DNA of 64,000 nt, taken from NCBI RefSeq assembly GCF_900324465.2, contig NC_046626.1, forward strand, positions 5,787,459 through 5,851,458, in the 5' to 3' direction. Positions 21,657 to 31,779 of the stretch are shown piece by piece (positions within the stretch are counted from its first letter, which is position 1; the number at the start of each line of letters is the position of its first letter). Made by a program: the position numbers and the translations under genes. This stretch comes from Anabas testudineus (lineage: Eukaryota > Chordata > Actinopteri > Anabantiformes > Anabantidae). Below the pieces are notes generated by a model. That model saw nothing but the letters and a program-made list of their open reading frames with translations, did not search any database and was not told the origin of the DNA.

Positions 21657-24600
21657 TAAACATGACTATTAATTCATTTGCTATGCTAACACCTTGTTGT
21701 TGTTTTGTCTTTACAGAAACATTTGTCATACGTACAGGTAAGAAAACTGAACTGATGATCAGAAATATGAAAGTTAGTGTTGCAGGCAGTATTATCACTG
21801 TTTTATTATTTCTCTTCTATTTCTTTCTCAAAATGTACAGTGCCACAACGTGTCCTGTCTGGAGACAGAGGGGCCCCCTGGTCCAAAAGGCCATAGAGGA
21901 CAAAAAGTGAGCTTCACACAAGCAAACACACACTTAAAACACAATTATAGTTCACTCTCACAGACATGTTCTGCTTTTGTCTGCAGGGAGCGAAAGGTGA
22001 CAGTGGTGACCCAGGTCAAAAAGGAGAAAGAGGTCGCCCAGGAGACCCTGGCATTGAGGGTCCTATTGGTCAGCCCGGTGTCAAAGTAAGACGCCACAGT
22101 TTCATTTAACCTTCACGTCACTGCAGTCCCTCAAATTTTTTATTTGTGACACTGCTGTGATAAATTATCTTCCTGTTTTTTTTTTTTTCTCTTCCTGTAG
22201 GGAGAATCGGGTCTTAAAGGCGAAAAGGTGAGGCACCGGTCCCCCTTGGTGTGGGTCAGGTTGATCGATACATGACTTACAGTACATGGTGATGTTCTGA
22301 ATAAATTGCTGGGGTTGCAGATGAATGATAATTCAATCTGGTCACATGGTGATGATATATGAGTCTGTCAGTAGTTTGTACATGAAATGACTTCTGACAT
22401 TTTGTCCGCCCACAGGGAGAGTTGGGAGCTCAGGGGAAGAAGGTACGCATTTCTTTCTTCAATTTATGGTAAAACCCGATATGTGACTTTGGGCCTTTCT
22501 CCTTTAACTGCCTCTTTTCTTTATTAATAGGGTGTTGCCGGGGTCCCAGGGCATAACGGGACTGATGGACAGAAGGTAGGGACTATAGAAAACAACATTT
22601 CAATTTTTTACCCGTTTAGGGAACAAAATACCATTATTCTGAAATTTTTAAACTGTGGATGTCTGATTCTGAAGCACAACTCTATCTTACAATTGTTTTG
22701 TAATGTATGTTTTTTCCTTTGTCTTCTCTTTTTAGGGTAAAATTGGACGGATTGGCGCTACAGGCTGCAAAGGAGACCCAGGCGACAGAGTATGACTTTG
22801 GACATGATTTAGCATTGTGAATATGACATGATTTACCATTGTGAATATCTTGTGGTATGGTTTATTAATGGTGTGTATTGGATGGTTTGCAGGGTCCTGA
22901 TGGATACCCCGGAAGCTTTGGTGAACCTGGCGGTCCCGGACCTGATGGAGAGAAGGTTAACAGTCTTGTCTTTTATTAATACTCGTCATCAATCTGACTT
23001 GTGGTTAAATAGTACCTAATTGTTTATGTCATGCCCTCAGGGAGATCCTGGACGGCCTGGAAGACCTGGTCCTATTGGCCCATCAGGGGAGCCTGGACCA
23101 AAGGTAAGCTGGGAAACAGGGACAGGAGTAGCTACTACTACTAATGAAGACGAAAGGCTAATGTCTGTGTCTTCCATAGGGAGAAAGGGGAAGCCCTGGA
23201 TCACCTGGCTCGCCTGGACAGAAGGGAACCCCAGTAAGACTCAGTTCATCACCACAGACAGAAATACATTCAAACACATTCTTATTTACATGTATAAAGT
23301 AGCTCACCGCTGTGTTGTGTTTCTCAGGGAATACCTGGAGGTCCAGGAGAAAGAGGAGAGCCGGTAAGAATGCCCACTTCACCTATAACCCCTTCCTCTC
23401 CTGTCTTTCTCTATCTTTGTGTTGCCTGATGGTTTTCTACATATTCTTCTGTTCCAGGGGAGACGAGGAGATAATGGGCCAAAGGGTGCTCAAGGGCCTG
23501 ATGGAAATAAAGGAGAAAAGGTATGAGTTAATCTGCATCATCACAAAATTTCAACACATTTCTGAATTATGAACTTTATGTGCTCAAATGTTTGTTTCAA
23601 GATTTATTATTTTACCACTAGGGGGCCCAGTGCTGACTTTATTCTATGTTTCAGGGTGAAATGGGGCCAGAGGGCCAGAGAGGACTCCCAGGTGAATCAG
23701 GAAACAAAGGAGCAAAGGTTAGAAAATTGTACTGTCTCAATAGTGTCAAGTAATACAAACACTGTACAGAACTCTTTACTCTGTGCTCTTTTGTTGCTCA
23801 TGTTGTTGACTTTCTCTTCACTGAACAGGGAGACAATGGGCTGCCAGGACCCAGGGGACCACCAGGTGCAACAGGAGAGCCAGGGAGAAATGTATGTTAC
23901 AAACTAAGTTTGGGCATCATGTCTATACGTGCCATGTGTAGCTTGCTTTAACGCTGTTTGTATTGTAGGGTACAAGAGGTGACCCTGGTGAAGCTGGACC
24001 AAGAGGAGAGCCTGGACAGCCTGGACCAAAAGTGTGTATCTGTTTACGCATAAATGTGGCAGCATCATTCTTGGGCTCTTCTCAATAATGTAGTTTCATG
24101 TGTGTCCTAATTGTTTATTTCCTATCTATATAGGGAGACCACGGAAGACCTGGCTTTAGCTATCCTGGACCAAGAGGACCATCGGTAACATGCACACATG
24201 CTTAGTCTCCTTACATTGGCTAGCTGCAGTGATAATGCTTATCAAACAAATCTTCCCTGGTTGTTTTGCAGGGTGAGCGAGGAGAAAAGGGTAATCGTGG
24301 CGCTCGTGGCAGCAGAGGAGACTGCGGTCAAAAGGGCGACCCTGGAAATAAAGGAGGTTCAGGAGAGCCAGTAAGTAACTCATTGTCACTGGGTGTCTGC
24401 TGTCACTTGTGTGTGTTATATATTGATGATTTCTTTGTCTTTAACAGGGTGAGCCAGGGCCTCCAGGTGAACCTGGGCGCAGAGGAGACCCAGGAGAGGG
24501 AGGACGTGACGTAAGTACACAAAACCTGTACATAAAGAAACATTTCCACACATCGACATAGAGCAGGTGAAACAGACTGTAAAAAGTCCAGTTTCAAATA

Positions 24601-27600
24601 ATAAAATCAACTGCTGGGAATTCTTTGTTTTTGTCTACAGGGAGATCCAGGCCCCGAGGGCGATCCCGGCCTCACTGTAAGAACATCTCATCTGAGCACT
24701 GTTTTATCACAGACTCATCTTCAGAAACACACAGATGATAAAACAGCTGTAATCATGTGTCATATCTCTTCATGCAGGAATGTGATGTCATGAACTACAT
24801 CAGGGAGACGTGTGGCTGCTGTGGTGAGTTTAGCTGCGACAGCTAAGCTGTTCATAATGTCAGTACACTTTGACCGGGCGTCAGATCTTTGCATTGTGTT
24901 TTGTTGTCTGCAGACTGTGAGAAGCGCTGCGGAGCCGTGGACATTGTGTTTGTGATTGACAGCTCGGAGTCAGTGGGTCTCACCAACTTCACCCTGGAGA
25001 AGAACTTCGTCATAAACACCATCAACAGACTGGGATCTCTTGCCAAAGACCCTCAATCGGAAACAGGCGAGGATGCAAACATAGTCGTACACTTGTTCCC
25101 TTTCTTGATACATGATGTCAGAATCAGAGTCTGCTCAGTGTCTGTGGAAGTTCAACAGCTGTTTTTCAAATGGCTGCCAACTCAAGCATGTTTAGACATG
25201 TCTTGCTTGTGTCCCCAGGCACAAGGGTGGGAGTTGTTCAGTACAGTCACAGTGGAACCTTCCAGGCCATCAAGCTCGACGACCCCAAGATCGATTCACT
25301 GTCTTCTTTCAAGGTCTCACGCACGCATACAGACACAAACACATATGCAAACAGCTTTGAAGTTTATTTCCAGGATGTAGCATAGACTGTTTGTGGAGGA
25401 AAGACAAAAGTCTTTCCTCCACAAACAGTCCTCCACATGTTTCTTAATTTATCAAGTCTGGTCACATGCGCTGTCTGCAGACATGCTGCAGATGGAAATC
25501 ATCTCATGTGCACATGTCTCTTTCTATATATTCTCAGTGACAATCACCAACATGTGTGCAGTGCCACGCTGAACACTGCCATCAAAGAGTCTCTTCCCAC
25601 AAAATCAGCCTAGGTTTTCAAAATGGCTGACTGACAGTTATTCACGTGCTGCCTTCTCCACTATCCAGGACGCAGTGAAACGTTTGGAGTGGATTGCTGG
25701 AGGAACATGGACTCCATCTGCTCTGAAGTACGCCTACGACAACCTGATCCGGGACAGCCGCAGAGCCAAAGCTAACGTCACTGTAGTTGTCATCACCGAT
25801 GGACGCTTCGACCCCAGAGATGACGACTCTCTGCTCACCTACCTCTGCAGGTGCCTGGCGCTGGCGGCTGTATTTCTGATTGCGAATTGGCACAAGTGCA
25901 TAGAAATGTGCTCATCGCTTGTATTTGTGTCTCCTGGTGTGAGCAGTGATCCCAGTGTTGATGTGAGTGCCATCGGTATTGGAGACATGTTCGACCAAAT
26001 TGAAGAGAATGAGAGTCTGAAGAGCATCGCCTGCCAGAGGGATAAAAGGGTGATGGGCATGAGGCGTTTCGCAGATCTGGTTGCTGAGGAGTTCATTGAC
26101 AAGATTGAGCATGTGCTATGCCCAGGTAAACTCGCACTGGGGAAACACATTGTGTATGTTCACATATTGGACAATGAGAACATGTTTTGGTTTTTGCTCC
26201 TAATCTCTGACACTGTCTCTCTTCTTGCTTTAGATCCGGTCGTCATATGCCCTGACCTCCCTTGTAAATCAGGTAAGATTTTGAAACATTATGCATCAAA
26301 GAAGCTTCTCCCTCGCTTTGTACTCATTGCATCATCATTCAGTGACCAGCGTTATTAAGGCGTCTGTATGCTTTAAACAAAGTGCTTGTCAAATTGGAGC
26401 TGAGAAAGCATACAGTATTTCTCTCTCAAGCTTTTTGCATTCATCACACAACCACTTTTTGAAGTGACTACTATCCCTGCTTCCCGAACTGTGACTTCGT
26501 ACAGTTTCTAGTTTGTTTAAAATATACTGACGCCTTAAGATATGTTAAAGCTTACATGTGTTGTGGCTTGAGCAGCGGCCAATATATCTGTTGTACAGGT
26601 GCCATTAATGTGGGTTTAAAGCCAGCCTTTTTATGAAATGCGGTAAACCTGCAGCATCTTGTTTGGCTGTGTTGATGCGCCGTGTCTGTGGGACCCTGCC
26701 CACAATGTTGTTCCGCCCACTTGTTGCAGGAAGGGGCATCCCTGTGGGGCAAGCCCCTGCCCCCTGGAAGCCACTGGCTGAGGAAGGGATCCCTTCATTG
26801 GTCCCCACCTCTTTGGAGGGTGTGGCTAACCTGCTGAACGGCCTCAGCAAGCAGCAGTATGGTGTTGGCGTGGCAACCATGGCATACACAGCCCAGAGAG
26901 CCAAACTCGCCCAGGGAGCAGACAGGGAGCTGTGGACCAAGCTGTTCATCAACTCCTTCAAATATGTCTATGGAGACATTATGGGGGACCCAGAGAAAGC
27001 CATAGGACTCTGCTAATGCTAATATGCTAACGATGCTACCTCGCCTTTATGGATGCCAATAAGCTTACTGCTGGACATTGACTATATTTTATAAAAATTG
27101 AAGGCATTATTTAACTCTACAGGTGCATTATACACCTGGGCTGATGCAACACAGTCGCATGATATGAAGCTGGTCCTTTCATAAGCCTTCAGAGCAGCCT
27201 AATGATTAGATACTTTATATAATGGGCCCAAAGTCAAAATGTGACTGCATGATACTCCCTCTCTTCATAAAACAATTCTGAATGAACAGATGAAAGTGGC
27301 ACCATCTCTTACAAACTGTCTGTTAGTAGCATTATACATATCATTTCTACCGTCTTTTGTGGAATATTTCCATTCAGATTGTGAGCGAATGTTATCCATT
27401 TGTTGGAGGCAGATTCATCTGTAGAGCAATTCATGTTGCTCCTGTATAATGTACAGTGGTTCTTTAATGAAGCCTCATTTCCACTGTGAATCACAAGCTC
27501 ATTTTTGCTGTTTTGCACAGATCCATGGTTACAGCCTTTTATTTATTTTTTAAGGCTCATTTAGAGTTAGTGACTCATGTTGGTGAAAAAAGGCCATTAC

Positions 27601-29471
27601 ATGTGGAAAATACCTGCTTTCCTACATGTCGCAGTATCCTGTATGAGTCAGAAGTGGGCGCTGACAGTGAAGGAGCTATTGTATGCTATGCCCTTGATTG
27701 GTGCATGTTGTTTTGCATGTGGCTTTGGCTTGTAAAGTCGGATGACTAGAGGAAAATGGCTAAAGAGCAGCTTTAACCAGATATTATGACATTATGTTAG
27801 CTCAATGACTGCAACATACTGATGTTAAGGATTTTGTTTTGTGAAAATAGAACATATTGATGTTGTCATATTGTTATGTGGAGCCAATAAAACTATAGAG
27901 CAAACTAAAACAGTGCTTTTTTGGTGCGGCAACTATTGATCTGAGAAGGTTTATAAGAAATCACACAGCTGGACTGCAGCGAGCATGTATGGAAGAACAG
28001 CATGTACAGTATATTTTCTGCTGGCTTTGACTTTTGAACATCTGTGTTGCAGCTGTAGCTCATAGAGCAGCATGTTTGATTTAAAACTTTATAACTGTGT
28101 TTCCAGGGCCTGCTGTGGCTAGCTGCGTTCAGCGGCCGGTGGATATAGTGTTCCTCTTGGATGGTTCTGAGAGGATGGGATTGGAGAACCACCGCAGGGC
28201 TAAAGAGTTCATCGAGAAAGTGGCTGACCAACTCACGCTGGCCAGTGGCCCGACAGATGAGAGGAATGCCCGCTTGGCTCTGGTGCAGTACGGCAGCCCT
28301 ACAGAACAGAGGGTGGAGTTCAAGCTCACACACAATAAGACAGAGATCATTGATTCATTAGCACGTGTGACCTACATGGACTCATCTTCTGCTCTGGGCA
28401 GCGCGATCATCCATGCTGTCAACAATGTGGTGTTCCTACAGGTATGATAAACACACACACTGGATTCTACAGTTTTTTTTAACAACCTGCATTATATACA
28501 TGTTCTTCATTGCTGATTACTTGCCATGAAGTTTAATAAGTTTGGAAATTTTCTTTCTTGCAGAGACTCAAATTAAAAGATGGGTATTGTTCTGTCTACA
28601 GAAAATACCTAGTGATAAGTACAGCTGGAGCTAGTCAACAATTAGCTTAGTATAAAAACTGGAAACACAGGTTAACTGCTAGCAGAACTCAAAAAGTGAC
28701 TAAGTCACTACTCACTAATTAAAATGTTTACAAAAACATATAAACTATACAAAAACATAGGTGCAAAAATAGCGAGTTGTGATTTTCCAGGGGTTTATTT
28801 GCATCACTATTTCTTGGCCAGACACGGTGACTCTGAGTCTCTGCTGGTTTCCTGGCAATCTCACAGTAACAGTAAGCTCAAGCTGTGGTAAAATGTTTTT
28901 CTTACAGATGAAACAAATGAAGTATACCACATTAAACAGCAAGTCTTAAAAGTGTAGAGTAAAGCTAGTTGTTTCTCTGGGGAATAAAAGTGATGGTTGT
29001 GTGTAGGGTGAAGAGCAATATAGTAGATTCACATTATGGACTATCACAATCACAGTGTTTTAGATCACTGGTTGGATAAGATCAGCAAAGATAGTGTGAA
29101 ATAATATCATCCATCCTCTCATCCAGCAGAGAAGTGTATTTTCTTAAAGTGTTGATCACTTCCTTTATTCCTTTAACTCTGTGTAATGTTGTGTTTGTAG
29201 CAAGGGAAACCGGTTGAGTCGTCGCAATGCTGAGGTGGCCTTTGTGTTCATCACTGATGGCATCACAGCCAGCGATCAGCTGGATGAGGGCATATCTGCC
29301 ATGAGACGAGCAGAAGGCGTTCCCACTGTGATTGCCATGGGAACTGACACCAATGAAGAGGTGCTGCGGAAGGTGTCACTAGGGGACACGTCAGCCATCT
29401 TTAGAGGAAGTGACTACACCGTGCTCAACACAGGCCCGTTCTTTAATCGCTTTATCCGCTGGATATGCTAA
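20035..29471 (+). CDS. col6a2: collagen alpha-2(VI) chain, complete
   Basis: Second chain of the collagen VI heterotrimer. Coding exons: 20035-20110, 20273-20373, 20503-20646, 21217-21603, 21717-21737, 21841-21906, 21987-22085, 22201-22227, 22416-22442, 22531-22575, 22736-22789, 22893-22955, 23041-23103, 23180-23233, 23328-23363, 23458-23520, 23655-23717, 23829-23891, 23969-24031, 24134-24184, 24272-24370, 24448-24510, 24641-24676, 24778-24823, 24914-25066, 25219-25313, 25669-25850, 25947-26125, 26234-26272, 28107-28441 and 29205-29471. They join in frame to 1019 residues. A signal peptide ([17 protein letters not shown]) precedes an N1 VWA domain ([18 protein letters not shown] as in human). 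The Gly-X-Y helix keeps its cysteine in [11 protein letters not shown]1 has DSSES, C2 has LDGSE, and the end is FNRFIRWIC. The intron after 25066 has a GC donor. Confidence 0.95.
20654..20725. repeat. (AC)n microsatellite beginning 8 nt after a col6a2 donor
   Basis: The donor at 20647 (gtaagt) is followed almost immediately by 36 AC units. It lies in the intron after the second N1-domain coding segment. Confidence 0.95.
21060..21190 (-). repeat. fragment of a percomorph dispersed repeat
   Basis: The phrase 'aagctaagctaacctgctgc' followed by 'atgagagtgatatc' is characteristic, from memory, of a common percomorph non-autonomous element that also appears in the other orientation at about 28560-28900. 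Only a short part is left, within a col6a2 intron. Confidence 0.5.
21607..21655. repeat. (AC)n microsatellite directly at a col6a2 donor
   Basis: The donor of the 387-bp N1 exon reads atg|gtaacacac, so the AC tract starts inside the splice-site consensus itself. Tract length is about 24 units. Confidence 0.95.
25385..25430. repeat. perfect 21-bp inverted repeat with 4-nt loop
   Basis: The left arm 25385-25405 (gactgtttgtgg...) is the exact reverse complement of the right arm 25410-25430, with AAAA between them. It lies in the col6a2 intron 25314-25668, 70 nt after the donor. A perfect foldback with so short a loop is unlike transposon termini in this region. It would fold as a hairpin in the pre-mRNA. 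Confidence 0.95.
26730..27016 (+). CDS. col6a2: alternative terminal exon of col6a2 (C2a-type C-terminus)
   Basis: A frame preceded by the acceptor ttgttgcag and entered in phase 1 fits exactly the donor phase of the exon ending at 26272. Used instead of the two C2 exons it would give a 914-residue chain lacking the last VWA domain. The encoded tail contains [21 protein letters not shown] and ends [10 protein letters not shown]. The human COL6A2 alternative C-terminus has YTAERAKFATG, WMELFIDTFK and ends GDPETALALC. The exon therefore looks orthologous to the known human C2a-type variant, conserved since the fish-mammal split. An AATAAA lies 870 nt further on (27886). Confidence 0.85.
27886..27891 (+). 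promoter_or_regulatory. candidate poly(A) signal for the short col6a2 isoform
   Basis: AATAAA located after the alternative terminal exon and before the first C2 exon (28107). It could end the short transcript inside what is an intron of the long form. Confidence 0.5.
28560..28900 (+). repeat. percomorph non-autonomous dispersed repeat in col6a2 last intron
   Basis: It contains 'ttagcttagtataaaaactg', 'aactgctagc', 'gagttgtgattttccagggg' and 'actatttcttggccagacac', which from memory is the wording of a high-copy percomorph element. It is non-coding and divides the two C2 exons. Confidence 0.6.
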
Positions 29472-30148
29472 TGAGGAACCAAAAAGCTCTACACCATAGA
29501 ATTGAAATCTGTAGAAGAAAAGAAGGGCCTTCCTTCACATTGTACACATAAACACACACAGAGGGGTAAGCCACTCCTCTGTGATCATTATCATTATGAA
29601 TGATGGATGTAAGCACTGAGACGGCGGCATATCTTGTTTGTACGGGTGAACATTCCACCCATACACCCATAAGACCAGCACATATTGAAACACATGCAAT
29701 ATCACTTGTAACTTGGTTGTTCTCTTTGTTCTAAATGTATGGTCAGCACTTCCCACCAAAGACACACACAAGCATCCCACAGGAGAGTATGATTACTTAA
29801 TGTGTATGAAACTAATTGCAGGCTTTATTTTGTTTTTATGCTGTGTTGATTTCCAGTTTCTCTCTATTTGTCTCTCTTCACAAAGTCACATTATTTACAT
29901 TAAAGGTGCTAAAGCAGCAATAAGGACCAAGCCATCTGACTGGTACTGAAAGTATTTTTACATCATTTTATGCTGAAGTTACTGTAGTTCATCAGGGGAT
30001 AAAAACATGCAGGGAAACAAAATCACACATAAATGTCCCACACAAGCCACACAAGAATCACACACACACACACACACTCACACACACACACATACACATA
30101 CATGTGGTGTAGTGCATAAAATAGACGTATCTGTAAACATTAAGTCCA

Positions 30149-30154
30149 AATAAA
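30149..30154 (+). promoter_or_regulatory. candidate poly(A) signal of the long col6a2 isoform
   Basis: AATAAA 678 nt after the col6a2 stop. CA microsatellites precede it (about 30058-30100). Confidence 0.5.
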
Positions 30155-31130
30155 GCCTAATGTGGTGACCCCAATGCTGTTGTTTGTTTTTGCAACAATA
30201 TGTGCTGTAGGTCCATGTGTGATGTGTTAATATGGCTTTAATCTGTGTGCAATTTGTCATGAAGTCACAGTGAGCTGAACAGCAACCAGGTGGTGCTCAA
30301 CACCAATTTTAGAAAAGGACCGAAATCATACATAATACATTTCCCTGTGATGACAAGTAATATTCATCTTCTTCCCATAATAAAAATGATTCACTCTCAC
30401 ATTATTTTGATTCTTTAAGAGAAATCCTCTCTTAGCTCCATTACATCATTCATAAAGGGCATATTTTTACATCTGGCTGTCTCTGCTGAATCAGGGAGAC
30501 AAGCAGGAAACCCAGTACTGGACACAGACTAATCTACAGTATTTGAGCACTTCAATGATTACCTGCAGCCAAGAGAGATTTCCATCTATTTGATTGCAGT
30601 TCTAATATTTTAAACAAATGGTCCACACTGAAAAGCACATTTCTTCAAGTAATAGTACAGTTTTACTTGAATAAAGTACATGAAGTGTTTAAATTAGCTC
30701 AAACTTCACCAGATGCATTATTAGCAACGCTTGCATCAATATCTATTCTGCAGAATTAGTATTTATTTTTGTCACTTTAATTCAATTTCTATGATATTTT
30801 TACTCATTAGAAACAAATGATGTCACGTTATCCACACACAAATTTTGTACACTATGAAGTTGTATTATGTTTTTGACACTGATTTTTGTATGACTTAATT
30901 TGACTGATGTCCAGAGAAATTCAGTTTGTAAGTGGAGTACTGTACTTTTATACTTAAAGTATCTACTCGCCTTAAGATGAGCAAAACAATTTAGTTGCTA
31001 CTTCTTCTAGTTGCGGAGTGCTTTAGGTTGGATCATTCACACTTGCACTTCATTACTCAGATTGAATACTTTGGTCACTTCAGTACATACTGAATCGCAT
31101 CTGACGGCAGAGTTTGACCACTCCAGGACA
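30155..31130. other. intergenic DNA between col6a2 and the D-serine dehydratase gene
   Basis: AT-rich. The part near 30640-30980 has the 'acttttacttgaataaagta' and 'gtactttaagtat' type phrases common in degenerate fish repeats. No gene was seen. Confidence 0.5.
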
Positions 31131-31139
31131 CCGTAGTAA

Positions 31140-31209
31140 TGTGACCACGGCGCCGTATAGATATATATCACATATATCATATGTTTGTCGGCGAGAAACT
31201 CCAGCAAAC
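31140..31209 (+). promoter_or_regulatory. possible promoter and 5' non-coding exon of the D-serine dehydratase gene
   Basis: A TATA-like stretch (31156-31164, preceded by ggcgccg) is followed about 50 nt later by a good donor (cagcaaac|gtaagt at 31210). The first coding exon has an acceptor at 31768-31769, so an upstream non-coding exon must exist. This is the best candidate, not a proven one. Confidence 0.35.
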
Positions 31210-31628
31210 GTAAGTCATCTTTAAAGATGAGGATCAAAGACTAACTCAACACGTAGTTTGTCATTAATATTCGTCAAGATAATGCTAACTGCTCAAAGAC
31301 ATCTGAATTATTTTCCGATTTTCTTTCAAACACCTATGTTATGTTGTTCTTCTCCACTACTTCATTTCTTCTTGACTGTCATTTAAAGTTAGGAAATACT
31401 CACTGTAAAATGGGAAAAGCTAAAAACTAAAAATATGTCGGTGTTTAGATTTCCAAGTTCAAAGTTCTGTACATTATATAACCCGAGTCGTTGTATAACT
31501 ACAACGAATTGGAACAAAATGTACGTTATGTTAGTTGAGTATGGAAAACATACCATTATATCCATGCATGTATAAGAATATAAAATAGTGTTACTGTAGA
31601 AAGGGTTTGTGGGTTGAAGCATTCATGC

Positions 31629-31710
31629 AGCCATGACCAAAAATGTAATTGCACTGGAACTGTGTGTGTGTGTGTGTGTGTAGCCATGACCAAAAATGTA
31701 ATTGCACTGG

Positions 31711-31761
<51 letters not shown>

Positions 31762-31769
31762 TCGTGCAG
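31629..31769 (+). repeat. 53-bp tandem duplication with GT tracts before the first coding exon
   Basis: The segment 'agccatgaccaaaaatgtaa' and its continuation plus a GT run occurs at 31629 and again at 31682. The second copy runs into a 47-bp GT tract (31714-31760) and then the CAG acceptor at 31767-31769, so the acceptor tract is microsatellite DNA. Confidence 0.9.
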
Positions 31770-31779
31770 TACTGTCAAC

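Noticed and set aside
26605-26961. - strand frame opposite the alternative col6a2 exon
   Set aside because: The + strand frame has splice phase fit and human homology; the opposite frame has neither.
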